A DNA stretch of 64,000 bases, from contig QFQF01000010.1 in NCBI GenBank assembly GCA_003248935.1, positions 1-64,000 of the forward strand. Direction: 5' to 3'. A model generated the notes under the pieces. It made no database searches, had not been told where the DNA came from, and saw only the letters and a list, made by a program, of their open reading frames with translations. The translations under genes were made by a program, and so were the position numbers. This DNA is from Sphingobium sp. (GTDB lineage Bacteria; Pseudomonadota; Alphaproteobacteria; Sphingomonadales; Sphingomonadaceae). This document shows positions 51,857 through 59,925 of the stretch, one piece after another; the first letter of the stretch is position 1; every line of letters begins with the position of its first letter.

Positions 51857-53050
51857 TCAGGAGAGCGGACGGGGCGCGGCGGGCGCCTGCGCGGACGCGG
51901 ACAGCATCGGCGGCCGCGCCGCCTCCGGGCGGGCAAGTCCGGCGCCAAGCAGCGGAGCGAGGTTGACCGGCGCGCCATCGGCGCGCTCGGGCAGCTTGGC
52001 CGGAACGGCACAGGCCGACAGCACATAGCCCTTGTGCGGGATCAGGCCGGTGCCGCGCCCGGCATATTTGTCGTAGGCCAGATGCTTGACGTTCCAGACG
52101 CCAGCCATGCCCAGACCACCACGCGCGTCTATCTTCATCATGTCGCCCATGCACATCTTGCCGGGCTCCACGCACATGTTGACGATCGCATCGAACAGGC
52201 CCGGCGCGACGTTGGCGTAGCGGGTCGCGGGCACGTTCTCGCTCGGGCGCTCCAGTTCCAGATAGGCGGGGCGGTCGAGCGTCTTGCCGCTAACCCGTGC
52301 CTGCGCCACCCACTTGGCGAAATCGGCGTCAGCAAGGCCATGGAAGCGGAAACGCATGTGGGAGAAGCCTGCGCCGCTATAGTTGGCGGAGAAGCCCTGA
52401 TAGTCGCCCGGCTTGTTGACGACCGCGTGCAGCTTCGTCTCCATCCCCGGCATTGCGTAGATCTGTCCGGCGAGCGCGGGCACGTAGAAGGAGTTCATGA
52501 CCGACGAGGATGAGATGCGGAAGCGGATCGGCCGGTCGACCGGCGCCGCCAGTTCGTTGACGGTCGCGATCCCGTATTCAGGATAGATGAACAGCCATTT
52601 CCAGTCGAGCGCGACGACGTCGACCTCAAGCGGCTCGGCGGCCTGCTCCACCGCCTTGCCGGGCGCCGTGCGGGCGAGCGGACGGTAAGGATCGAGAAGG
52701 TGCGTGCCGACCCAGGTCAGCGCGCCGAGGCAGATAATGATCAGCAGCGGCGCGGCCCAGATGACGAGTTCCAGGCCGGTCGAATGGTCCCAATCCGGAT
52801 CGTAGCGCGCGTCCTGATTGGTCGAGCGATAGCGCCATGCGAACAGAGCCGTCAGCGCCATGACCGGCAGGATGATCAGCAGCATCAGCGCCGTCGAGAT
52901 CAGCACCAGATCGCCCTGCTGCTGCGCAACATCACCCGCAGGATGCAGCACGACCATGTCGCAGCCGCCCAGCAGGAAGGGAACGCTACCAATGGCTGAG
53001 AACCGGACGAGCCGGGATAAATGACGGCGAAGGTCTACTGGCATGGTCAT
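51857..53050 (-). CDS. cyoA: cytochrome o ubiquinol oxidase subunit II
   Basis: 397 aa. Lipobox LLGGC with Cys30, two membrane helices, then a cupredoxin domain (ALDWKWLFIYPEYGIATVNE, SVMNSFYVPALAGQIYAMPGM). The CuA cysteines are absent (SANYSGAGFSHM where CuA oxidases have Cys), so the electron donor is quinol. A long Ala/Pro-rich tail follows. First gene of cyoABCD-surf1-regBA. Confidence 0.95.
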   Translation of the reverse strand: MTMPVDLRRHLSRLVRFSAIGSVPFLLGGCDMVVLHPAGDVAQQQGDLVLISTALMLLIILPVMALTALFAWRYRSTNQDARYDPDWDHSTGLELVIWAAPLLIIICLGALTWVGTHLLDPYRPLARTAPGKAVEQAAEPLEVDVVALDWKWLFIYPEYGIATVNELAAPVDRPIRFRISSSSVMNSFYVPALAGQIYAMPGMETKLHAVVNKPGDYQGFSANYSGAGFSHMRFRFHGLADADFAKWVAQARVSGKTLDRPAYLELERPSENVPATRYANVAPGLFDAIVNMCVEPGKMCMGDMMKIDARGGLGMAGVWNVKHLAYDKYAGRGTGLIPHKGYVLSACAVPAKLPERADGAPVNLAPLLGAGLARPEAARPPMLSASAQAPAAPRPLS

Positions 53051-53087
53051 GCGGCGCGCCTACTGCTGCACTGCAACTTGCGACATA

Positions 53088-53100
53088 GGACATTTTGTCC
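53088..53100. promoter_or_regulatory. palindrome upstream of cyoA
   Basis: GGACA-TTT-TGTCC at 53088-53100, 37 bp before the cyoA start and 118 bp before the divergent MFS gene. It could be an operator. It does not match the loose RegA consensus that I know. Confidence 0.3.
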
Positions 53101-53218
53101 AATGCCCTTTTAGACTATCAATGGCCAAGGGCGAAACCCTGTTCGCGAACCATTGCGCGCGTCCGGTGTTTTATGCTGCGGAAATGCAGCCCGCCGGATG
53201 CCGGGAGCCTGAGAAGAC

Positions 53219-54547
53219 ATGAGTGCACAGTCCGTCACCGCCACGACGCTGGAACAGGACGCCCGCGCGCTGCACGCGCACGGCCACCACAAAATCGCGC
53301 CCGGAGAGATCGCCATCGGCGTCATCATCGGCCGAACGTCGGAATTCTTCGACTTCTTCGTCTACGCCATCGCGTCCGTGCTGGTCTTTCCGAAGCTGGT
53401 CTTCCCCTATGTCGACGCGTTGACAGGCACGCTCTACTCGTTCGCGATCTTTGCGCTGGCGTTCCTCGCCCGCCCGGTCGGCACGCTGATCTTTATGGCC
53501 GTCGACCGCGCCTATGGCCGCGGGTCGAAGCTGACCATCGCCCTGTTCCTGCTCGGCGGATCGACCGCAGCCATCGCCTTCCTGCCGGGCTATGCCACGA
53601 TCGGCCACTGGTCGGCCGTGCTGCTCGCGCTGTTCCGCATGGGCCAGGGCGTGGCGCTGGGCGGATCATGGGACGGCCTCGCCTCGCTGCTCGCGCTCAA
53701 CGCGCCGGAAAAGCGGAGAGGATGGTACGCGATGGTGCCGCAGCTCGGCGCTCCGCTCGGCCTTATCGTCGCGAGCCTGCTGTTCGCCTTCTTCATCATG
53801 GCGCTGCCCGCGCAGGACTTCCTCGACTGGGGCTGGCGCTATCCGTTCTTCGTGGCCTTCGCGATCAACGTCGTCGCTCTCTTCGCGCGCCTGCGCATCG
53901 TCGTGACCCCGGAATATACGGCGCTGTTCGAACACAAGGAGCTTCAGGCGGCGCCCGTGTCCGAAACGGTCGGTTCGGAATGGCGCACGATCGCAATGGG
54001 TGCCTTCGCCCCGCTCGCCAGCTTCGCCATGTTCCACATGGTGACGGTGTTCCCGCTGTCCTGGGTGTTCCTGTTCACCCGCGAGGGACCGGCCCGCTTC
54101 CTGGTGATCGAGGCCGTCGCGGGCGCGCTGGGCGTCCTGGCCATCATTCTGTCCGGCCGCATCGCCGACCGCGTCGGCCGCCGCACCCTGCTCGGCAGCT
54201 CGGCCGTCGCCATCGCCGCGTTCAGCGGATTCGCGCCGCAGTTCCTCGATGCGGGCGAAGTGGGTGAAACGGTGTTCATGCTGCTCGGCTTCATCCTGCT
54301 CGGTATTTCCTTTGGACAATCCTCCGGCGCGCTCTCCTCGCGCTTCTCGCCCCGCCACCGCTATACCGGTTCGGCGCTGACCTCCGACCTAGCCTGGCTG
54401 TTCGGCGCGGGCTTCGCGCCGCTCGCCGCACTGCTGCTGTCGGCGAATTTCGGGCTGATCTCGGCCGGTGCCTATCTGCTGTCCGGTGCGATCGGCACGC
54501 TTCTGGCGCTGTGGTTCAACCGCGAACTCGCAGAGACCATCGAATAA
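53219..54547 (+). CDS. MFS transporter, metabolite:H+ symporter type
   Basis: 442 aa with 12 membrane helices. The N-terminal region IGRTSEFFDFFVYAIASVLVFPKLVFP and the loop GRIADRVGRRT place it in the sugar-porter-like MHS (ShiA/ProP) group. Substrate unknown. It is divergent from cyoA across 168 bp. Confidence 0.85.
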   Translation: MSAQSVTATTLEQDARALHAHGHHKIAPGEIAIGVIIGRTSEFFDFFVYAIASVLVFPKLVFPYVDALTGTLYSFAIFALAFLARPVGTLIFMAVDRAYGRGSKLTIALFLLGGSTAAIAFLPGYATIGHWSAVLLALFRMGQGVALGGSWDGLASLLALNAPEKRRGWYAMVPQLGAPLGLIVASLLFAFFIMALPAQDFLDWGWRYPFFVAFAINVVALFARLRIVVTPEYTALFEHKELQAAPVSETVGSEWRTIAMGAFAPLASFAMFHMVTVFPLSWVFLFTREGPARFLVIEAVAGALGVLAIILSGRIADRVGRRTLLGSSAVAIAAFSGFAPQFLDAGEVGETVFMLLGFILLGISFGQSSGALSSRFSPRHRYTGSALTSDLAWLFGAGFAPLAALLLSANFGLISAGAYLLSGAIGTLLALWFNRELAETIE

Positions 54548-54600
54548 GCCGGCGAACCCGCCAGCGAATGGGCCGGAAACACGGCCCATCCGTCCCGGAC

Positions 54601-54624
54601 GGGAATGGCCCGAGGGCCATTCCC
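54601..54624 (+). terminator. hairpin after the MFS gene
   Basis: Arms 54601-54611 and 54614-54624 (11 bp, perfect), with only two unpaired bases between them. It is followed by GCCTTGCCTT, not a clean T-run. It separates the MFS gene from the complex I gene. Confidence 0.5.
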
Positions 54625-54665
54625 GCCTTGCCTTCCACCCTCAGCTCGGGCTAAGCGCATCGCTC

Positions 54666-55064
54666 ATGGGCATCCTTGCGAAGATCTTCACCTGGTGGGA
54701 CGGCGCCACCATCGGCACCAGCCTCTACACGTCCCGCAAGGGTACGAAAGTCGGCGAGGATCACGCCGGCAACGTCTATTACGAAGGGGGAACCGACGTG
54801 ATGGGCCGCCCGCGCCGCTGGGTGATTTATGCCGGCGCCAATGATGCTAGCAACGTGCCGGCCGAATGGCACGGCTGGCTGCACCATTCGATCGAGGGTA
54901 CGCCCGAAAGCTTCCTGCCGCCGCCGCGCATCTGGGAGAAGGATTTCACCCCGAACCTGACCGGCACCGAGCAGGCCTATCGCCCCGGCGGCGCGATCGA
55001 GATGGGCGGTCGTCGCCAGATGGCGACCGGCGATTACGAGGCATGGAGCCCGGACGCATCATGA
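54666..55064 (+). CDS. NADH:ubiquinone oxidoreductase NDUFA12-family subunit
   Basis: 132 aa. Family pattern: FTWWDGATIGTSLYTSRKG, GNVYYEGG, RRWVIYAG, VPAEWHGWLHH and PPPRIWEKDFTPNLTGT. Accessory subunit of alphaproteobacterial and mitochondrial complex I, encoded away from the nuo operon. The stop overlaps the next start (ATGA). Confidence 0.95.
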   Translation: MGILAKIFTWWDGATIGTSLYTSRKGTKVGEDHAGNVYYEGGTDVMGRPRRWVIYAGANDASNVPAEWHGWLHHSIEGTPESFLPPPRIWEKDFTPNLTGTEQAYRPGGAIEMGGRRQMATGDYEAWSPDAS

Positions 55065-55729
55065 TCCGCTTGCCGGCGGGAGCGATCCTGCCGCTCTTGC
55101 TGGCCGTTACCGGATGCGGCGGCGGGGACGACCTTCCCGTACAGAATCAATCGGGCCCGGTACGGGTGGAGGGATCACGCGTCGACCCGCGTGGCGCGGA
55201 GGCGCTGCCCGGCACGCCGATGAAGGAACGCATCGCGGTCATCGGCCTTCTCAACAAGCGCAACGGCCTGACCCGCGACCTGCCGATGAAGCCCAGTGAA
55301 GCGCTGCGCGTCGGCGACGCCATCGTGCGCCTTCAGGCCTGTGAACAGACGGCTCCGTGGGAAAATGTCGCGGAAACCGGCGCTTTCGTGCAACTCGACG
55401 TGCGCAGCCCGGCCGACAACAAATGGCGCCGGGTCTTTTCCGGCTGGCTGTTCAAGAACCGGCCGGAACGCAACGTCGTCCAGCACCCGGTTTATGACGT
55501 GTGGGTCAAAAGCTGCACGATGGAATGGCCGGAGACCGGCCCCGACACGATCAAGCTCGGCGGAAAATCGGGTGCCCTGCCGACCGAACGCGGCCCATCG
55601 GGTGGCAGCGATTCGGCGGCGCCCTCGGAAGGCGGCAATGCGGCTGCGGAAGCTGCGCCGGTCGCGAGGACCGCACGCCCCGCGCCCAGCGGAACACCGG
55701 CCACCGCGTCGCCCAGCAGCGTCAGGTAG
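55061..55729 (+). CDS. DUF2155 exported protein
   Basis: 222 aa. Signal peptide with lipobox-like VTGC at about 16-19. The DUF2155 core runs from about 57 to 164 (IAVIGLLNKRNG, LRVGDAIVRLQACE, AFVQLDV, VFSGWLFKNRP, HPVYDVWVKSC). A Ser/Gly/Ala/Pro-rich tail (165-222) lies antisense to the 3' part of aat. Commonly found next to NDUFA12 and aat in this order. Function unknown. Confidence 0.85.
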   Translation: MIRLPAGAILPLLLAVTGCGGGDDLPVQNQSGPVRVEGSRVDPRGAEALPGTPMKERIAVIGLLNKRNGLTRDLPMKPSEALRVGDAIVRLQACEQTAPWENVAETGAFVQLDVRSPADNKWRRVFSGWLFKNRPERNVVQHPVYDVWVKSCTMEWPETGPDTIKLGGKSGALPTERGPSGGSDSAAPSEGGNAAAEAAPVARTARPAPSGTPATASPSSVR

Positions 55730-56268
55730 TCGCGCTGGTCGATCTCGACCGCACCGAGCGATCGCAGGTGATCGGTCATGAACTGGCAGTCGAGCAGGGT
55801 AAAACCGGCCTCCCGCATCCGCGCGACGAGCCAGGCGAGCGCGACCTTCGACGCATCCGTCCGGCGGGAGAACATGCTCTCCCCGAAAAAGGCGCGACCA
55901 AGCGCCACGCCATAGAGGCCACCCACCAGTTCCCCATCCTCCCGGCATTCCACGGAATGCGCGAAGCCGAGCCTGTGCAAATTGCCGTAAGCATCCTCGA
56001 TCTGCCGGTTGATCCAGGTCGAAGGGCGATCGGGCGCCGCCTCCGCACACTTGCCGACGACGGCCGCGAAGTCCGTGTCGAAACTGACCGCGAAGCGCTC
56101 GCGCCGGATGGTCTTGGCCAGCGAATGGGACAGCCGGAAACCGTCCAGCGGCAGGATCGCGCGCTTCTTGGGCTCGACCCAGTAGATATCGCACGCATTG
56201 CGCCCGTCCGACATCGGGAAGACGCCAATGGCATAGGCCTGAAGCAGCAACAGCGGATCGATCGTCAT
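55492..56268 (-). CDS. aat: leucyl/phenylalanyl-tRNA-protein transferase
   Basis: Adds Leu or Phe to proteins with N-terminal Arg/Lys, marking them for ClpS/ClpAP. 258 aa. Core at 1-195: LLLQAYAIGVFPMSDG, YWVEPKKRAILPLD, TWINRQIEDAY, HSVECREDGELVGGLYG, FFGESMFSR and LLDCQFMTDHLRSLGA. A 63-residue extension follows the core, reading antisense to the DUF2155 gene. The ATG at 56268 has GAGGG 10 bases upstream. ATGs at 56277 and 56289 are alternatives. Confidence 0.9.
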   Translation of the reverse strand: MTIDPLLLLQAYAIGVFPMSDGRNACDIYWVEPKKRAILPLDGFRLSHSLAKTIRRERFAVSFDTDFAAVVGKCAEAAPDRPSTWINRQIEDAYGNLHRLGFAHSVECREDGELVGGLYGVALGRAFFGESMFSRRTDASKVALAWLVARMREAGFTLLDCQFMTDHLRSLGAVEIDQRDYLTLLGDAVAGVPLGAGRAVLATGAASAAALPPSEGAAESLPPDGPRSVGRAPDFPPSLIVSGPVSGHSIVQLLTHTS

Positions 56269-56447
56269 CAGGGCCATACCCTCTGCCATAGCAAAAACAA
56301 CCGCTTGCAACAGAGCGTTTAGATCCGTTCGCGCGATCTGCTCGCCCAATATACCCCTGCAAAGCTACCTTGCCCGATAACGCAAGATTGGATCGATTCC
56401 GAAACGACCGTCAAGTCCATCTCTTTGCCGGCGCGGCCACTCTCCGC

Positions 56448-56476
56448 TTGCCCTCTCTCCGCCGCCAAGCTAAAGC
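56448..56476 (+). promoter_or_regulatory. possible promoter of tRNA-Trp
   Basis: TTGCCC (56448-56453), spacer of 17, TAAAGC (56471-56476), placing the start about 13 bp before the tRNA. Modest match to consensus. Confidence 0.35.
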
Positions 56477-56495
56477 GCGCCTCTTCGCGGGGCAC

Positions 56496-56571
56496 AGGAG
56501 TGTAGCTCAGCTGGTAGAGCGTCGGTCTCCAAAACCGAATGCCGGGGGTTCGAGTCCCTCCACTCCTGCCA
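56496..56571 (+). tRNA. tRNA-Trp (anticodon CCA)
   Basis: 76 nt with encoded 3' CCA. Acceptor AGGAGTG pairs with CACTCCT. D-arm GCTCAGCTGGTAGAGC. Anticodon stem TCGGT/ACCGA with loop CTCCAAA, giving anticodon CCA. T-arm GGGGG TTCGAGT CCCTC with one G-U pair. Position before secE-nusG is a common bacterial arrangement. Confidence 0.97.
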
Positions 56572-56727
56572 CGAACCTTGCGCCCCGGCGGCGCCAGGTT
56601 TATGGAGCCGCGTGAAAATAGGTCGCGAAGCAGTGGCCGCATCCGGGACGCCGATACGGCGGGGCCCGGAGGGCGGCGTATTGCTTCGCGGTTTGTCGTT
56701 GTTTTTAAACAAGTTGAGCGAGTAGAG

Positions 56728-56934
56728 ATGGCCAAGACCTCTCCGGGCGAATTCGTGAACCAGGTGCGAGCCGAAGCCAGGAAGATCGTGTGGCCCTCGG
56801 GCCGGGAAACGATGATGACAACCGTGATGGTGATCATCATGACGTCCATCCTGGGCATCTTCTTCTTCGGCGTCGACACGCTGTTCGGTGCGGTTGTGCG
56901 CTGGCTGCTCAGCTTTGCGGCCGGTGAAGCCTGA
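56728..56934 (+). CDS. secE: preprotein translocase subunit SecE
   Basis: 68 aa, single-helix SecE: EFVNQVRAEARKIVWPSGRET then a membrane helix (MTTVMVIIMTSILGIFFFGV). Part of SecYEG. It lies between tRNA-Trp and nusG. A 6-bp hairpin (56929-56942) follows its end. Confidence 0.95.
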   Translation: MAKTSPGEFVNQVRAEARKIVWPSGRETMMTTVMVIIMTSILGIFFFGVDTLFGAVVRWLLSFAAGEA

Positions 56935-56977
56935 AATCAGGCCTGAATACGAGACGGAACAGTTTTGAAGGGATAGC

Positions 56978-57514
56978 ATGGCGCGCTGGTACATCATCCA
57001 CGCCTATTCGGGCTTCGAGAACAAGGTTCGCGATTCGATCGTGTCGGAGGCCGAGCGCATGGGCCTGTCCAGCCTGGTCGAATCCGTCGAGGTGCCCACC
57101 GAGACCGTGACGGAAGTGCGTCGCGGTAAGAAGGTCCAGTCGGAACGCAAGTTCTTCCCCGGCTACGTCCTCGCCAAGCTGGCGATGAACGACGATGTCT
57201 ACCACCTCGTCAAGAACACGCCAAAGGTGACGGGCTTCCTCGGCTCCTCCGGCAAGCCGCAGCCGATCAGCGAGGCGGAGGCCGCGCGCATCCTCAACAC
57301 CAAGGAGGAAGCCGCCGCAGCACCCAAGCACAAGATCAACGTCAACTACGAGATCGGCGACAGCGTCAAGGTGCTCGACGGCCCGTTCGCGAGCTTCAAT
57401 GGCACCGTGGAGGAACTGGACTTCGAGAAGAGCCGCGTGAAGGTCTCGGTCTCGATTTTCGGCCGTGCCACGCCGGTGGAACTCGACTTCGAGCAGGTCG
57501 AACTGTCCAAATAA
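56978..57514 (+). CDS. nusG: transcription termination/antitermination factor NusG
   Basis: 178 aa. NGN domain (RWYIIHAYSGFENKVRDSI, ERKFFPGYVLAKLAM) and KOW domain (IGDSVKVLDGPFASFNGTVEEL). Binds RNA polymerase and Rho/S10. 43 bp after secE, followed by a terminator. Confidence 0.97.
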   Translation: MARWYIIHAYSGFENKVRDSIVSEAERMGLSSLVESVEVPTETVTEVRRGKKVQSERKFFPGYVLAKLAMNDDVYHLVKNTPKVTGFLGSSGKPQPISEAEAARILNTKEEAAAAPKHKINVNYEIGDSVKVLDGPFASFNGTVEELDFEKSRVKVSVSIFGRATPVELDFEQVELSK

Positions 57515-57539
57515 GCGCTCTCGCCGCGTCATTTGAAAA

Positions 57540-57570
57540 GGCCGCCAGTCCCCGGACCGGCGGCCTTTTT
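57540..57570 (+). terminator. rho-independent terminator after nusG
   Basis: Perfect 7-bp stem, 57540-57546 with 57559-57565, extended by inner pairing in the 12-base loop, then TTTTT at 57566-57570. It separates secE-nusG from what follows. Confidence 0.88.
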
Positions 57571-57604
57571 CGTGCCCAGCCAGACTGTAAGCAGGTCACG
57601 CCTC

Positions 57605-57630
57605 AATAGTTAGGTATTGACCTAACTATT
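57605..57630. promoter_or_regulatory. 11-4-11 palindromic operator of the ArsR-family gene
   Basis: Perfect arms 57605-57615 (AATAGTTAGGT) and 57620-57630 (ACCTAACTATT) with ATTG between. It ends 21 bp before the ArsR start. AT-rich within GC-rich DNA, as expected for an ArsR-family site that also covers the promoter. Confidence 0.7.
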
Positions 57631-57651
57631 ATTCCCTGTCAGCTTTCCGGC

Positions 57652-58020
57652 ATGACACCGATCCAGCCGCCAGCCCCGACTCCGCCAGCCGCCGCGACGA
57701 TCGACGCCGTGTTCCGCGCACTGGCCGATCCGACCCGACGGGCCGTTCTCGAACGGCTCGGCGCGCGCCCATATGCCGCGACGGACCTTGCCGCCCATCA
57801 CCAGATGGCGCTGCCATCTTTCCTCCAGCACCTGCGGCTGCTGGAGGGCGCGGGCCTCGTCCAGTCGAAGAAGGTCGGGCGGGTGCGTACCTACGAACTG
57901 GCGCCCGAGCGCCTGAGGATGGCGGAAGACTGGCTCAACCAGCAGCGTTCGCTGTGGGAGGGCCGCCTCGATCGCCTCGACGCCTATCTGTTGTCGATGA
58001 AGAAGGAGAAGCCTGAATGA
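57652..58020 (+). CDS. ArsR-family transcriptional regulator
   Basis: 122 aa winged-helix protein: FRALADPTRRAVLERLGARPYAATDLAAHHQMALPSFLQ split over helices 1-4, then LRLLEGAGLV and GRVRTYEL (wing). No metal-binding CVC motif, so it is of the SRPBCC-linked type rather than a metal sensor. Stop overlaps the next start (ATGA). Probably autoregulated at the palindrome upstream. Confidence 0.9.
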   Translation: MTPIQPPAPTPPAAATIDAVFRALADPTRRAVLERLGARPYAATDLAAHHQMALPSFLQHLRLLEGAGLVQSKKVGRVRTYELAPERLRMAEDWLNQQRSLWEGRLDRLDAYLLSMKKEKPE

Positions 58021-58508
58021 CATTCCCCTCCCCCCTCGGTCCGGTCAATCCGGCGCTCGACCTTGTGCTGGAACGCGAGATCGACGTGCCGGTCGAACTG
58101 GTCTGGCACGCCTGGACGACGCCCGAGAGCCTCAAGCACTGGTTCTGCCCCGTGCCCTGGAGCGTAACCGCTTGCGAAATCGACCTGCGGCCGGGCGGCA
58201 TCTTCAGCACGACGATGCGGTCGCCAGACGGCGACGAGTTTCCCAATCTCGGCTGCTATCTGGACGTCATTCCCAACGAGCGGCTCGTCTTCACCGACGC
58301 ACTTCTGCCCGGCTTCCGTCCGGCACCCAAGCCGTTCTTCACCGCGGCATTGGTCCTGGCGCCCACCGCCACGGGCACGCGCTACACCGCCTATGCCATC
58401 CATGCCGACGAGGCGGGACGCAAGAGCCACGAGGATATGGGCTTCCACGACGGCTGGAGCACCGTGGTCGACCAGATGGTCGCGCACATCAAGGCATCGC
58501 GGAACTGA
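58017..58508 (+). CDS. SRPBCC/AHSA1-family protein
   Basis: 163 aa. START-like ligand-binding fold: REIDVPVELVWHAWTTPESLKHWF, RPGGIFSTTM, IPNERLVFTDAL and HDGWSTVVDQMVAHI. The ArsR-AHSA1 pair is a common but little-understood module. The protein may bind a hydrophobic ligand. Confidence 0.88.
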   Translation: MTFPSPLGPVNPALDLVLEREIDVPVELVWHAWTTPESLKHWFCPVPWSVTACEIDLRPGGIFSTTMRSPDGDEFPNLGCYLDVIPNERLVFTDALLPGFRPAPKPFFTAALVLAPTATGTRYTAYAIHADEAGRKSHEDMGFHDGWSTVVDQMVAHIKASRN

Positions 58509-58524
58509 AAGCCGCCAATATCGG

Positions 58525-58553
58525 CCGGAAGGGACAGCCCCCTTCCCTTCCGG
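58525..58553 (+). terminator. hairpin after the AHSA1-family gene
   Basis: Perfect 10-bp stem, 58525-58534 with 58544-58553, loop of 9, no T-run. 16 bp after the stop. The rest of the 194-bp gap before rplK probably holds the rplKA promoter. I cannot place it confidently. Confidence 0.5.
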
Positions 58554-58702
58554 CGTGAAGCCCGCTATAGAGCCGCGCTTCCCTGCCGTCTTCGGATAGC
58601 CGGGGTGCTGCGGGAGGCGCCTTCGAACGGCGCCGTCAGAACCGCTAAACTTGAACCGGAAGACGCGGTCCGCCGCCCTTCCAGCAACAGAGTGAGTGCA
58701 AC

Positions 58703-59134
58703 ATGGCCAAGAAAATTACGGGCTATATCAAGCTCCAGGTGCCCGCTGGATCCGCCACCCCCTCGCCGCCGATCGGTCCGGCGCTGGGTCAGCGCGGCGT
58801 CAACATCATGGAGTTCTGCAAGGCGTTCAACGCGCAGACCGGCGACGTGGACAAGGGCACGCCCCTTCCGACCGTCATCACCGTCTTTGCCGACCGCTCC
58901 TTCTCCTTCATCACGAAGACGCCCCCGGCGACCTATCTGATCAAGAAGGCCGCCAACCTCAAGTCCGGCTCGAAGGAGCCCGGCAAGGTCTCCGCCGGCA
59001 AGATCAAGCGCTCGCAGCTCAGCGAAATCGCCCAGGTCAAGATGAAGGACCTGAACGCGAACGACATCGACGCTGCGACGAAGATCATCGAAGGCTCCGC
59101 TCGCGCGATGGGCCTCGAAGTGGTGGAGGGCTAA
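58703..59134 (+). CDS. rplK: 50S ribosomal protein L11
   Basis: 143 aa. Proline-rich N-terminal ligand region (GSATPSPPIGPALGQRGVNIMEFCKAFN) and the RNA-binding C-terminal domain ending in ARAMGLEVVEG. Part of the GTPase-associated centre. 4 bp before rplA. Confidence 0.98.
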   Translation: MAKKITGYIKLQVPAGSATPSPPIGPALGQRGVNIMEFCKAFNAQTGDVDKGTPLPTVITVFADRSFSFITKTPPATYLIKKAANLKSGSKEPGKVSAGKIKRSQLSEIAQVKMKDLNANDIDAATKIIEGSARAMGLEVVEG

Positions 59135-59138
59135 GACC

Positions 59139-59837
59139 ATGGCGAAGATCACGAAGAAGGCGAAGGCTCTCGCGGCCGCCATCGACAAGGAAAAGCTGCA
59201 CGGCGTCGACGAGGCGCTGGCGCTGATCAAGACCCATGCGACCGCGAAGTTCGACGAAAGCGTCGAGATCGCGATCAACCTGGGCGTCGACCCGCGTCAC
59301 GCCGACCAAATGGTCCGTGGCGTCGTCACCCTGCCCGCAGGCACCGGCAAGACCGTACGCGTCGCCGTGTTCGCCCGTGGTGACAAGGCCGATGCGGCGA
59401 CCGCCGCCGGCGCCGACGTCGTGGGTGCGGAAGACCTGCTGGAGAGCATCCAGGCCGGCAATATCGATTTCCAGCGCGTCATCGCGACGCCGGACATGAT
59501 GGGCCTGGTCGGCCGTCTCGGCAAGGTGCTGGGCCCCAAGGGCCTGATGCCGAACCCGAAGCTGGGCACCGTGACCCCGAACGTCGCCGAAGCCGTGAAA
59601 GCCGCCAAGGGTGGCCAGATCGAGTTCCGCGTCGAGAAGGCGGGCATCATCCACGCCGGTCTGGGCAAGGCGAGCTTCAGCCAGTCCGACCTGCGCAAGA
59701 ACTTCGACGCGTTCGTCGATGCGATCGTCAAGGCGAAGCCCTCGGGCTCCAAGGGCAAGTATGTCCGCAAGATCGCCCTGTCCTCGTCGATGGGCCCGGG
59801 CGTGAAGGTCGACGTGGCGGAAGTCGCCTCGGCCTGA
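59139..59837 (+). CDS. rplA: 50S ribosomal protein L1
   Basis: 232 aa. Typical FDESVEIAINLGVDPRHADQ at about 31-50, a GTGKTVRVAVF strand and GKVLGPKGLMPNPKLGTVT. L1 usually represses its own operon by binding the rplK leader. rplJ/rplL do not follow, and the operon ends at a strong terminator. Confidence 0.98.
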   Translation: MAKITKKAKALAAAIDKEKLHGVDEALALIKTHATAKFDESVEIAINLGVDPRHADQMVRGVVTLPAGTGKTVRVAVFARGDKADAATAAGADVVGAEDLLESIQAGNIDFQRVIATPDMMGLVGRLGKVLGPKGLMPNPKLGTVTPNVAEAVKAAKGGQIEFRVEKAGIIHAGLGKASFSQSDLRKNFDAFVDAIVKAKPSGSKGKYVRKIALSSSMGPGVKVDVAEVASA

Positions 59838-59862
59838 TCCGGCTGCGATAAAGCTGATAATG

Positions 59863-59898
59863 AAAAGGCCCCGTTCCAGCGCTGGAACGGGGCCTTTT
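59863..59898. terminator. bidirectional terminator after rplA
   Basis: A perfect 36-bp palindrome: arms 59863-59880 and 59881-59898. The GC core is flanked by AAAA and TTTT, so it has a U-run on both strands. It serves rplKA and the convergent glycine-zipper gene. Confidence 0.92.
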
Positions 59899-59925
59899 CA
59901 ATGTGCGTGAAAGTCCCGGCGCGGG

